DNA of 64,000 nucleotides from Blautia sp. An249 (GTDB lineage: Bacteria > Bacillota > Clostridia > Lachnospirales > Lachnospiraceae). The notes below the pieces were generated by a model that was given only the letters and a program-made list of their open reading frames with translations, did not search any database and was not told the origin of the DNA. The DNA lies in contig NZ_NFJL01000004.1 of the NCBI RefSeq assembly GCF_002159835.1, forward strand, positions 62,001 to 126,000. Reading direction: 5' to 3'. The translations under genes were made by a program, and so were the position numbers. The number at the start of each line of letters is the position of its first letter. Positions within the stretch are counted from its first letter, which is position 1. Below, one piece after another: positions 9,074 through 17,459 of this stretch.

Positions 9074-9982
9074 TTATACTTTCTCAAAGGCAATATTCAG
9101 TCCCTCTGATAAGGTAAAACTCATTCTTCTGACCGTCTCGTCCACATCTTTGGGCGTCACAAACAGGCTGTGCAGATGAGGAGATATCATCTCTTCCAGA
9201 AACTCCTTCTGCTCTGTTTCATCCAGAACTTCCAACAGATGCGCCATAGAATCATGAACAATGGTCGCCGCATCCACCACGGTAGGCACCCCAATCCCGA
9301 TAACTTTTACCTGCAGATTTTCCTCGTTAATCCCTTCCCGGTGATTCCCCACGCCGGAACCGGGCGTTATGCCGGTATCGGTAATCTGAATGGTTCTGGC
9401 CAGCCGTCTGGTGCTGCGGGCAGCCAGGGCATCAATGGCAATCACCACATCCGGGTTGGTCTCAGAAACCACCCCCTGAATGATTTCCAGGGTTTCCATG
9501 CCTGTCTGAGCCATTACTCCCGGAACAATTCCGCTGGTCCGGTGCATCTTTTCCCCGCCCATGTTGTAAACTCCGTATTCCCGGATAATGTGACGGGTCA
9601 TCTTCAAATGGCTTACCACCTGGGGACCCAGGGAATCGGCGGTTATTTCCTGATTGCCAAGGCCCACTACCAATACAGACAATTCCCGACTCAGATCCAG
9701 CAGGCTGCGAAGGTGATGGGCAATCTCTCTGGAAATCTCCCGATGGTAATCCTCATCAGGCACAGACAAATTGGGCGCTTCCAGAGTAATATAGGTTCCC
9801 TGAGGTCTTCCCATGGCTTTTGCACCGTTTTCCGTTTCGATTTTCACCACTGTGGTTTTAATGTCCCGCTCCTTATCATACTTCTCCTGAATTACCACAC
9901 CCCGGATTTCCACCTGCTCTTCTTTAAACCTTTCTGTGGTTTCCAGGGCCAGGTCCGTACGAATCCTGTAATTCTCCATCAT
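9074..9982 (-). CDS. gpr: Germination protease (GPR endopeptidase)
   Basis: 302 residues from ATG 9982, which has GGAGGAAGGA upstream; a second ATG follows at 9979. The N-terminus (Y-R-I-R-T-D-L-A-L-E) resembles the cleavage motif in small acid-soluble spore proteins and marks the propeptide that GPR removes from itself. The core contains V-V-G-L-G-N and A-I-D-A-L-A-A-R-S-T, typical of peptidase family A25. GPR degrades SASPs early in spore germination. The longer frame to 10051 is not supported by a ribosome binding site. Confidence 0.94.
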   Translation of the reverse strand: MMENYRIRTDLALETTERFKEEQVEIRGVVIQEKYDKERDIKTTVVKIETENGAKAMGRPQGTYITLEAPNLSVPDEDYHREISREIAHHLRSLLDLSRELSVLVVGLGNQEITADSLGPQVVSHLKMTRHIIREYGVYNMGGEKMHRTSGIVPGVMAQTGMETLEIIQGVVSETNPDVVIAIDALAARSTRRLARTIQITDTGITPGSGVGNHREGINEENLQVKVIGIGVPTVVDAATIVHDSMAHLLEVLDETEQKEFLEEMISPHLHSLFVTPKDVDETVRRMSFTLSEGLNIAFEKV

Positions 9983-10069
9983 AATTCCTTCCTCCGTTAT
10001 CATACTTATCCCTCTTATGAGGTCGTGATAATTTTTTCTTATTTTTTGCAAATTTTACGGAATTATGTA

Positions 10070-10098
10070 TTGACAAGAAAACCCACATATACTAAACT
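10070..10098 (+). promoter_or_regulatory. Predicted sigma-A promoter of rpsT
   Basis: TTGACA at 10070-10075 and TAAACT at 10093-10098 with a 17-base spacer, about 95 bases before the rpsT start. The -35 element is perfect, the -10 weaker. Confidence 0.6.
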
Positions 10099-10191
10099 AT
10101 ATAAGCATGTTCCATAGAAATGTCCGTGTCTGTTTCTGTGGAGAACTTTGATAAATCATTTAAATCATTCGTCAAATTGGAGGTGTACAAA

Positions 10192-10455
10192 TTGGCTAAC
10201 ATTAAATCTGCAAAGAAAAGAATTTTAGTAAACAGAACAAAAGCTGCGAGAAATAAGGCAATCAAGTCTGCTGTTAAGACAGCTATTAAGAAAGTAGATA
10301 CTGCCGTAGCAAACAAAGACAAAGAAGCTGCAGGCGCTGCATTAACCAATGCAATTTCCGCAATCAGCATGGCTACTTCTAAAGGTGTTTACCACAAGAA
10401 CAACTGTGCCAGAAAAGTTTCTCGTTTAACAAAAGCCGTAAACAGCATCGGCTAA
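10192..10455 (+). CDS. rpsT: 30S ribosomal protein S20
   Basis: 87 residues, the normal S20 length, beginning A-N-I-K-S-A-K-K-R after the initiator Met. It is a basic primary-binding protein of the 16S rRNA 5' domain. The start is TTG at 10192, with GGAGG at 10179-10183 and an ideal 8-base spacing; a longer frame from an ATG at 10120 adds residues not found in S20. E. coli rpsT also uses a UUG start, linked there to autoregulation, so the weak start may be functional. It is monocistronic, with its own promoter and terminator. Confidence 0.96.
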   Translation: MANIKSAKKRILVNRTKAARNKAIKSAVKTAIKKVDTAVANKDKEAAGAALTNAISAISMATSKGVYHKNNCARKVSRLTKAVNSIG

Positions 10456-10472
10456 TAAATAAATGATAAGAC

Positions 10473-10510
10473 AAAAGCAGTCATCCCGTCAGTGACTGCT
10501 TTTTTATTTT
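10473..10510 (+). terminator. rpsT terminator
   Basis: Hairpin arms AGCAGTCA (10476-10483) and TGACTGCT (10493-10500), followed by a T run, 20 bases after the rpsT stop. Confidence 0.85.
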
Positions 10511-10712
10511 TATGAAAGCCCCGGACTGCGGCTGCAGGCATGGCAAGTTTACTTGCCCAGGCGCGCAGCCATAGGACGGGCAAGACGGCACGAGCACGGG
10601 GGATACCTCTGGTATACCAAGCAGTGCGAGTTCCGTTGTCGGATGGCGTGAGCGCATCCGCGCGCAGCCATTCGGCTTTCAATAACATCCCTTGCCCCGG
10701 AGTGGGGCTTTT
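10511..10712. repeat. GC-rich structured intergenic element
   Basis: About 200 bases, much more GC-rich than the surrounding intergenic DNA, lie between the rpsT terminator and the holA stop. The ends can pair: AAAGCCCCGG-ACT near 10514 and AGT-GGGGCTTT near 10700. Inside are nested hairpins, including CGGATG...CATCCG around 10640-10660 and a GGATACC/GGTATACC pair near 10600. The word GCGCAGCCAT occurs twice (about 10563 and 10665). The minus-strand open frame across it has no ribosome binding site and is not called as a gene. It could be a dispersed palindromic repeat or a structured RNA. Confidence 0.45.
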
Positions 10713-11697
10713 ATGATACCTGCTGACTGTATTTTATTATCAGAAGCTCCACGCTCATCACGTCCTGCAGCCGGCCTGTCTTTACAGCCTCTTCTGCCTC
10801 TGCAAAATCCTCCACCGCCTGCTTTAACTGCTCTCTGGTATACTGGCGGGCACAGCTTAAGAGATTCCGCACCGCAAAGGGAGGCACTTTCAGACGGGAG
10901 GCTATCTCCTGCTGATTTCCGCCTTCCATAGCCATCTCCTTGGTCTGGAGAAGCTGGTAAAACTGCCGGGCCAGCAGAAACAGAATCCGCATGGGCGGCT
11001 CTTTTAAGGTAAGCAGATCATAATATAAATCCAGAGCTTTTTTCTGATTTTTCTCTGCCACCGCCCGAACCATATCAAAAATCTTATTGGTGGTCTGAGT
11101 GGTACAGACTGCTTCAATATCCTCTGCCGTAATCACATCCCGTCCCATGGTATAAGTCAGAAGCTTTTCCACTTCCATACGTACATTTCCCATATCGGTT
11201 CCTGTTTTCGTCAGCAGAAGTTCCATGTTTTTCTGTGTGATCTTCTTTCCTTCTCTTCCCAGAAGTCCAAGAATCCAGCGCACCAGGCTCTTCTCATCCT
11301 GCCTCGCAAACTCCGTAATCCGTCCGGCCGCCTTCACCGCCTTATACATCCTGCTTCTCTTATCCACTTCCTCTTCTACGAAAATCAGACACAGATAATC
11401 CGGCAGTTCCTTTAGATAGTCCGCCAGTTCCTCACATTTATTCTTAAAAAAGCCCGTATCTTCCAGAAGAATCACCCGGCGCTCTGCCAGAAAAGGCAGC
11501 GTTTCCCCCAGATCAATCACTTCTCTGACCTGAATTCCCTTTCCCTGAAAGCGGGAAAAGTTCATGGTGTCCTCCTGGGGCATCAGCCCTTTTAATAATT
11601 TCTGTTTATACTGCTGTTTCAGATAACTTTCCTCTCCGTAGAAAAGATAAGCTCCCTTATAATTTCCTGTTTTAATATCTTCCTGAACGCTTTTCAA
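10711..11697 (-). CDS. holA: DNA polymerase III subunit delta
   Basis: 328 residues with the HolA/delta arrangement: an N-terminal AAA+-like domain lacking a P loop (Y-L-F-Y-G-E-E-S-Y-L near residue 17), a lid domain (T-G-T-D-M-G-N-V-R-M-E-V-E-K-L around 165-180) and a C-terminal collar domain. Delta is the wrench of the clamp loader and opens the beta sliding clamp. Next to comEC, as in many Firmicutes where comEC and holA are neighbours, but here the two are divergent. Confidence 0.93.
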   Translation of the reverse strand: MKSVQEDIKTGNYKGAYLFYGEESYLKQQYKQKLLKGLMPQEDTMNFSRFQGKGIQVREVIDLGETLPFLAERRVILLEDTGFFKNKCEELADYLKELPDYLCLIFVEEEVDKRSRMYKAVKAAGRITEFARQDEKSLVRWILGLLGREGKKITQKNMELLLTKTGTDMGNVRMEVEKLLTYTMGRDVITAEDIEAVCTTQTTNKIFDMVRAVAEKNQKKALDLYYDLLTLKEPPMRILFLLARQFYQLLQTKEMAMEGGNQQEIASRLKVPPFAVRNLLSCARQYTREQLKQAVEDFAEAEEAVKTGRLQDVMSVELLIIKYSQQVS

Positions 11698-11773
11698 TTT
11701 TTTAGCCCCTGTCTTTTTTTCTGTCTTTCATCTTACCATACCCTCTTTCCAACTGCAATCCTTCCTGCTCTTC

Positions 11774-11802
11774 TTGCAGATGCAGAAGTTTTCCGGTATA
11801 AT
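11774..11802 (+). promoter_or_regulatory. Predicted promoter of comEC
   Basis: TTGCAG at 11774-11779 and TATAAT at 11797-11802, spacer 17, about 33 bases before ATG 11835. AAGGAG at 11822-11827 is the ribosome binding site. Confidence 0.7.
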
Positions 11803-11834
11803 ATAAAAAATTCAATCAGCAAAGGAGAATAAGT

Positions 11835-14024
11835 ATGTTAAAAAGACCCTTATGTCTCCTGTGTCTTTTGGTTTTGGCCGGAATCTGGCTGGCACAAACC
11901 ATGGAATTTCCCGGTTTTCAGGACGTTCCCATCTCTTCCTCTGTGCAGGAATATCTCACTTCTCATCCTCAATGCCAGATTCTTGGTACCACAGTCCAAC
12001 GGCACCAGGGAGAAACTTCTCAATCCGTCACCCTTGAACATGTCTCGCTCATCACGCAATCTGAAAAAATCCCCATTTACAATGTAAAACTTTATCTGGA
12101 TTCCCCTTCCCTGCCTGCAATCGGTTCCCGAATCCTGGCCGAGGCCCAGTTGGAACAGGCCGAAGAACCGGGAAATCCGGGAGAATTTGATCCCCGCCCT
12201 TACTATGCCATGGATGACATCTACTATCTGGGGTGGAAAGGAAAAATTCTGAAAACCTCTTCCTCCTATTCTGTCTGGCAGGAAGGAATGTGCCGTCTCA
12301 GAGAAACTCTGACCCGAAATTTTGAGACTATGGCCCACGACCAGGGTCCCGTCCTTTCCGCCATGCTGCTGGGAGAGAAAAGCGCTCTGGAACCTGAGAC
12401 AAAAGCCTATTATCAGATGGCGGGAATTATTCATATCCTGGCCATCTCCGGCCTGCATATTTCCATGATCGGAATGGGTCTGTACAGGCTCTGTCAGAAA
12501 GCCGGCGCAGGCCTGTGGATTTCCGGTTTTCTATCTCTGCTTCTGATGATTCAGTATGGAACCTTCACCGGATCCGGAACGGCCACCATGCGTGCAGTGG
12601 TCATGTTCCTCCTCTCTGTGGGCGCCCTGCTTACCGGCCGCTGCTATGACGGTTTCACAGCCCTTGCCCTCTCTGCCCTTCTTCTCGTCGCCGAACATCC
12701 GGCCTGTATCTATAACAGCGGTTTCTTACTGTCTTTTGGCGCGGTGGCAGGCATCTACTACTTTCAGCCTCTCCTGGATAAAAAATGGACTACCGGATTC
12801 TGTGCCCAGCTCCTTACCATTCCTGTCCTTCTCTGGTTCTATGGGGAACTCTCCCTTTATGGCATTTTGCTGAATCTTCTCCTTCTTCCTACCGTCAGTA
12901 TCGTTCTCGTCTCCGGAATCGCAGGCGGTCTGGCCGGACTGTTCTCTACGGCTGCGGGAACGGTACTTCTTCTTCCGGCCCGGGGACTTCTGCTTCTCTA
13001 TGAATGGGCCGCCAGACTGGGCTGCAGCCTTCCTTTCTGCACCTGGACGGCAGGACAGCCCTCCTGGAGCCAAATCCTTTTCTATTATTCCCTCCTTTTT
13101 CTGGCAGCCCAAATCTGGCGCATTTCCAAAGACAAAGAAAAGCACCTGCCCCTCTCACCCTGTCGGCTTAAATTCTTTGCCGCCCTTCTCTGGCTTCTTG
13201 GGACTTTCTGCCTGGGAATCCATCCTCAGGAAGGGCTTTCTATCACTTGTCTGGATGTGGGACAGGGAGACGCCATCGTGCTTCGCATGCCGGATGGAGC
13301 CTGCTATCTCACAGACGGCGGCAGTGAAAGCAAAAACTGCGGCGCCTATCAAATCCTCCCCTATCTGAAAAGCCAGGGAATTTCCCGTGTGGAGGGAATT
13401 TTCGTCAGCCACACAGACGAAGATCACATCAGCGGTATCCGGGAAATCCTTCAGGCACAAATCGATAAAACCACTTCTGTCCGGGTAAAGGGCCTGTTTC
13501 TTCCCCAGTGGAATGTGCATCCCCAGGCCTATGAAGCCCTGGAAAAACTGGCAGATCAGGCAGATATTCCCATTACCTATTTAAAAGAAGGAGATTCACT
13601 GAAACGCCAGGACGTACAAATCCAGGTACTGGCCCCATTTCGGGAAGAGCAGACAGGAGAAGATACCAATGCCTCCAGTATGGTGCTGAAACTTTCTTAC
13701 GGAAACATCACCGGACTTCTTACCGGTGATATAGGCGTGGAACAGGAACGAAAACTTCTGGAAGAGACCGGGAAGATCCAGTTTTTAAAAGCAGCCCACC
13801 ACGGTTCCAAAAATTCCAGCAGTCTGGAATTCCTACAACAGGTATCCCCTGATATATCCTTTATCTCCTGCGGGAAAGACAACCGATACGGCCACCCCCA
13901 CGAAGAAACCCTGGAACGATTAAATGCAGTGAAATCCCGGATTTATACCACTGCCCAAAGAGGCGCCCTCACTTTACAGACAGACGGGCAGAATATAAAA
14001 ATAACCACCTTTAAAAGGGAATAA
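11835..14024 (+). CDS. comEC: ComEC/Rec2 DNA internalization channel
   Basis: 729 residues. An N-terminal OB-like DUF4131 segment is followed by the Competence membrane domain (G-I-I-H-I-L-A-I-S-G-L-H-I-S, about 197-210, many hydrophobic helices to about 430) and a C-terminal metallo-beta-lactamase domain (from about 460) with D-V-G-Q-G-D, S-H-T-D-E-D-H-I-S-G and K-A-A-H-H-G-S. ComEC forms the channel for single-stranded DNA across the membrane and probably degrades the other strand. comEA is about 8 kb away on the other strand. All three domains look intact. Confidence 0.94.
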   Translation: MLKRPLCLLCLLVLAGIWLAQTMEFPGFQDVPISSSVQEYLTSHPQCQILGTTVQRHQGETSQSVTLEHVSLITQSEKIPIYNVKLYLDSPSLPAIGSRILAEAQLEQAEEPGNPGEFDPRPYYAMDDIYYLGWKGKILKTSSSYSVWQEGMCRLRETLTRNFETMAHDQGPVLSAMLLGEKSALEPETKAYYQMAGIIHILAISGLHISMIGMGLYRLCQKAGAGLWISGFLSLLLMIQYGTFTGSGTATMRAVVMFLLSVGALLTGRCYDGFTALALSALLLVAEHPACIYNSGFLLSFGAVAGIYYFQPLLDKKWTTGFCAQLLTIPVLLWFYGELSLYGILLNLLLLPTVSIVLVSGIAGGLAGLFSTAAGTVLLLPARGLLLLYEWAARLGCSLPFCTWTAGQPSWSQILFYYSLLFLAAQIWRISKDKEKHLPLSPCRLKFFAALLWLLGTFCLGIHPQEGLSITCLDVGQGDAIVLRMPDGACYLTDGGSESKNCGAYQILPYLKSQGISRVEGIFVSHTDEDHISGIREILQAQIDKTTSVRVKGLFLPQWNVHPQAYEALEKLADQADIPITYLKEGDSLKRQDVQIQVLAPFREEQTGEDTNASSMVLKLSYGNITGLLTGDIGVEQERKLLEETGKIQFLKAAHHGSKNSSSLEFLQQVSPDISFISCGKDNRYGHPHEETLERLNAVKSRIYTTAQRGALTLQTDGQNIKITTFKRE

Positions 14025-14130
14025 AACGTTTCTATAACACTTATGTTATGTATATATTCTCTAATAAATATTGGATTTTTTGTGATTTTAATTATAAAAT
14101 AAATAAAAATCAGAAAAAGGAGAAGGCAAA

Positions 14131-15048
14131 ATGGAAATTGCCGGATTATTGCTCAAAAAAATTATTGTCATGTATTTGCTCATGGGAATTGGCTATGTCT
14201 TATATAAAAAAAACTGGCTTACGAAAAACGGAGCAAAGGAATTGGGAAATCTTCTTTTGCAGATCATTTTGCCCTTTACCATAGTAAATGCTTATTTATC
14301 GGAGTACTCTGCTGAGAAAGTAAAATACCTTTTCTACTCTTTTATGCTTGCACTTTGCACCTTATTATTTTCCATGGCGGTATCTTACCTGTTTTTTAAA
14401 AGGAAATATCCCATCGAAAATTTCAGCAGCGCCTTTTCCAATGCAGGATTTATTGGAATTCCTCTGGTTCAGTCCATTTTCGGAACAGAAGCTGTTTTCT
14501 ATATTTCCTCTTACGTGGCTTTATTAAATGTTTTCCAGTGGACTTACGGCGTTTATATGATGACCGGAAAAAAAGATACCATAAAACTGAAAAACCTCTG
14601 CAAAAATCCGATTCTAATCGGTATGGTTCTGGGAATTCTCTTCTTTGTCTTTCGGATCTCCCTCCCGGAAGTCTGCCTGGAAGTGCTTTCCTCTGTTTCC
14701 GGAATGAACGCTCCCATAGCCATGATTATTTTAGGAACCTACCTGGCCCAGCTTTCTCTGAAAGAAGTCTTTGCCGGCAGACTTACTTATCTGGCCAGCG
14801 GTATCCGCCTGGTTTTAATTCCCCTGGGAACCTGGCTTATTTTATCCCTGTTCTCTGGTGTATCTTACGAAATCCGGATGGTTGTTATGATTGCTGCCAG
14901 CACTCCTGTGGGATCCAATGTGGCAATCTTCGCACAAAAGTATCAGCTTTCATATACCCAGGCAGTAAAGGAAGTCTGCCTGAGCACCTTAATCAGCCTC
15001 GTCACCTTGCCTCTTATGGTCATGCTCGGTTCCTGCTTCTGGGTATAA
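14131..15048 (+). CDS. AEC family transporter
   Basis: 305 residues with about ten hydrophobic helices in the bile/arsenite/riboflavin-like two-repeat layout. Typical AEC features are I-L-P-F-T-I-V-N-A-Y in helix 2, F-S-N-A-G-F-I-G-I-P-L-V in the first half and A-S-T-P-V-G-S-N in the second. AEC proteins move organic anions such as malate or other carboxylates. AAAAGGAG precedes ATG 14131. It is convergent with the LysR gene, whose stop lies 2 bases away. About 100 AT-rich bases separate it from comEC; a short ATAACA/TGTTAT hairpin is the only feature seen there. Confidence 0.85.
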   Translation: MEIAGLLLKKIIVMYLLMGIGYVLYKKNWLTKNGAKELGNLLLQIILPFTIVNAYLSEYSAEKVKYLFYSFMLALCTLLFSMAVSYLFFKRKYPIENFSSAFSNAGFIGIPLVQSIFGTEAVFYISSYVALLNVFQWTYGVYMMTGKKDTIKLKNLCKNPILIGMVLGILFFVFRISLPEVCLEVLSSVSGMNAPIAMIILGTYLAQLSLKEVFAGRLTYLASGIRLVLIPLGTWLILSLFSGVSYEIRMVVMIAASTPVGSNVAIFAQKYQLSYTQAVKEVCLSTLISLVTLPLMVMLGSCFWV

Positions 15049-15050
15049 AA

Positions 15051-15929
15051 CTACATATTCTGCAGGCTGTTAAAAAACGATACCGTAAGATTCCTAAACT
15101 CTCTGAACAGTGCAGGATTGGCGCTCAGGGGACGGCACCTTGTGAGAATAATATAGCGAAAGCAGGAAAAATCCGTCAGTTTTTTCAGAACAATGGCATC
15201 GTTGTTCTGAAGGTTCCAGGTTTTTTCCGGGAGAAGGGCTATCCCGTAGTTTCTGTCTAAAAAATCTCTCAGCATACTGGGATTGGAGCAGTACAAAGAA
15301 GTTTTTGGCCTGAAGCCGGCCTTCTGAAAATAAAACAAAGTGGTGTGATACAGGTCGTTGCCAGGTTCCAGAATCATAAAAGAATTGTCTGATAAATCTT
15401 GAAAGGAAAGTCTCTCCTTATCTGCAAGGGGATTATCCCTGTGCAGAGCAACAGAAAGTCCCTCTTTCAGGAGAACATCTGAATTCGCATCTTCCGGAAA
15501 TGAAATCCCGGAATGGATGCGGAAATCAAACTCTCCCGAAGCGGTATCCTGAGAAATGTGAAAAATGACATTTGGGTATAAAGAATGAAACTCTTCCAGC
15601 AACATCGGCATTAACGCAGAGGCGGCTTTCACACAGAGGGAAATCGTATTTTTCATCTGGTTCTGCAGTTTGAAAATTTCGCTTTGGGCGCTTTCTAAAG
15701 AAGAAAAGATTTGTTCCGTGTGCTTCAGTAAAATTTTGCCATACTCATTGAGGACAATATGGCGGCCCTTCCGGTCAAACAGGGGAACTCCCAATTCCCT
15801 CTCCAGACGTTTAATGGACTGGCTAAGAGCCGGCTGGGCAATGTGAAGCTGTTCGGCAGCCAGGGAAATATGCTGAAGCCGGGCCGCTTTCCGGAAATAT
15901 TGTAACTGTAATAATTCCATATATTTCAC
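15051..15929 (-). CDS. LysR family transcriptional regulator
   Basis: 292 residues. The N-terminal winged HTH (F-R-K-A-A-R-L-Q-H-I-S-L-A-A-E-Q-L-H-I-A at about 11-30, then S-I-K-R-L-E-R-E-L-G-V-P-L-F-D-R) is followed by a periplasmic-binding-like effector domain. It is divergent from the YfcC-type carrier and M20 peptidase genes, the usual LysR arrangement, so it probably controls them in response to a peptide or amino-acid-like ligand. Confidence 0.88.
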   Translation of the reverse strand: MKYMELLQLQYFRKAARLQHISLAAEQLHIAQPALSQSIKRLERELGVPLFDRKGRHIVLNEYGKILLKHTEQIFSSLESAQSEIFKLQNQMKNTISLCVKAASALMPMLLEEFHSLYPNVIFHISQDTASGEFDFRIHSGISFPEDANSDVLLKEGLSVALHRDNPLADKERLSFQDLSDNSFMILEPGNDLYHTTLFYFQKAGFRPKTSLYCSNPSMLRDFLDRNYGIALLPEKTWNLQNNDAIVLKKLTDFSCFRYIILTRCRPLSANPALFREFRNLTVSFFNSLQNM

Positions 15930-15939
15930 CCCAAATATC

Positions 15940-15963
15940 TAATGAAAATCAATAGACTCATTA
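15940..15963. promoter_or_regulatory. Candidate LysR operator
   Basis: Dyad TAATGA-N12-TCATTA lies between the divergent lysR and yfcC genes, 11 bases upstream of the LysR start codon. It has the interrupted-dyad form of LysR sites (T-N11-A). Function is inferred from position and symmetry only. Confidence 0.4.
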
Positions 15964-16053
15964 TATATTTTTTATTTTATAGATTCAAGCAATCCCCGAA
16001 ATGCTGACAAGAAACGATAAAAGAAAGCCAAGATTCTACAAAAGGAGAACCCT

Positions 16054-17445
16054 ATGAATAATCAAACGAAAAAAATAAAATTTCAGATTCCTCACGCATA
16101 TGTCATCATTTTTCTATTATTGATCTTTGTCTCCCTAATGACTTATGTCATCCCTGCCGGTTCCTATGAGCGCTATGAAGATCCGGCCACCGGAACAGAA
16201 CTGGTAGAACCCGGGACTTATCAGCAAACAGAAGCCAGCCCCGTCTCTCCCCTGGAAATCCCCACGATGGTGGTAGATTCCATGACCAACAATGCGGAAT
16301 TGATCTTTTCCATCATTATTATTTCCGGAGCCCTGGAAATAATACTTGGAACCGGAATGTTTCACGCTTTTTGCAATAAACTTTCCAAAGTCTGTGCCGG
16401 AGGAAAGGAAAAATTTTTCATCCCCTTAATCATGCTGGTTTTTACAATCCTGGGACTCACACAGAGTACAGACAAATTCATCGGTTTCGCCCCTATCGGT
16501 GTGATGCTGGCTTTAACCTTAGGCTATGACGCCATCGTGGGAATCGCCATGGTGCTTCTCGGCGTTGGAATCAGTTTCAGCGCAGGCCCTCTTCATGCTA
16601 CCACAGCCGTAGCCCAGGAGATTGCCGGTCTCCCCCTTTATTCAGGAATGGGCTTTCGAATTGTTACTACTGTCATTCTTTACATTGTCACAGTTTTCTA
16701 CACCGTTCGGTATGCAATGAGAATAAAACAGGATCCCACAAAAAGTTATCTGCACGGCGTAACGGGAATCCTGGAATTCGACCCAAAAGATGCGGAAGTT
16801 TCTCTGTGCAAACGCCATTATGCAATTCTGGCAATCTTTATTGTGGGCATTGCCGTCCTGATGTATGGATGTAAGACCTGGAACTGGGGCATGGCAGAGA
16901 CTTCCGTACTCTTTATCTGGCTGGGAATCATCTGCGGACTTGTGTACGGAACCGGTCCCAGCAAAATCTGTAAATTATTTATTAAAGGAGCCAATGCCTC
17001 CACAGGCGCAGCCCTGGTGGTGGGCCTGGGCGCAGCCGTATCCCTGGTATTGACCTCCGCCGGCATTATTGATACAGTTGTTATGAATCTCTCCAATTTA
17101 CTGAACTATATGCCGCTGATTCTAAAAGCGCCTGCCATGTTCTTAGTCAACATCGTTATTAATTTCTTCATTCCTTCCGGAAATGGCCAGGCTGCAGTGG
17201 TTATGCCAATCATGGCCCCCATGTCCGACGTTATCGGCATCTCCCGCCAGAATGCCGTTTACTGTTTCAAACTGGGGGACGGTCTCTGCAACTACATCCT
17301 GCCCCACGCTTCCGCGCTGATGGGCTTTCTGGGAGTCACCGGAGTTCCCTATGACAAATGGATGAAGTTCATGTGGAAACTATTCTGTATCTGGCTGGCA
17401 GTCGGTATCGTACTGAGTATGATTGCCACCGTTATGAATTATTAA
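16054..17445 (+). CDS. YfcC/DcuC-like amino acid or peptide carrier
   Basis: 463 residues, about 12 hydrophobic helices. The N-terminus (P-H-A-Y-V-I-I-F-L-L-L-I-F) followed by Y-V-I-P-A-G-S-Y-E-R is characteristic of the YfcC branch of the DcuC/ArcD superfamily, whose members carry basic amino acids, dipeptides or dicarboxylates. F-F-I-P-S-G-N-G-Q-A-A-V-V-M-P near residue 370 is the conserved hairpin motif. AAAAGGAG precedes ATG 16054. It is followed at once by an M20 peptidase whose ribosome binding site overlaps this stop, which suggests uptake of a peptide or N-acyl amino acid that the peptidase then cleaves. Confidence 0.85.
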   Translation: MNNQTKKIKFQIPHAYVIIFLLLIFVSLMTYVIPAGSYERYEDPATGTELVEPGTYQQTEASPVSPLEIPTMVVDSMTNNAELIFSIIIISGALEIILGTGMFHAFCNKLSKVCAGGKEKFFIPLIMLVFTILGLTQSTDKFIGFAPIGVMLALTLGYDAIVGIAMVLLGVGISFSAGPLHATTAVAQEIAGLPLYSGMGFRIVTTVILYIVTVFYTVRYAMRIKQDPTKSYLHGVTGILEFDPKDAEVSLCKRHYAILAIFIVGIAVLMYGCKTWNWGMAETSVLFIWLGIICGLVYGTGPSKICKLFIKGANASTGAALVVGLGAAVSLVLTSAGIIDTVVMNLSNLLNYMPLILKAPAMFLVNIVINFFIPSGNGQAAVVMPIMAPMSDVIGISRQNAVYCFKLGDGLCNYILPHASALMGFLGVTGVPYDKWMKFMWKLFCIWLAVGIVLSMIATVMNY

Positions 17446-17459
17446 GGAGGAAATGGAAC

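Noticed and set aside
9170-10117. A 315-codon plus-strand open frame opposite gpr
   Set aside because: It lies antisense to a clear GPR gene, has no ribosome binding site and is rich in His, Asn and Gln as expected for a shadow frame.
10452-10688. A 78-codon minus-strand open frame in the GC-rich element
   Set aside because: No ribosome binding site, runs into the rpsT terminator, and is better explained by the repeat structure.
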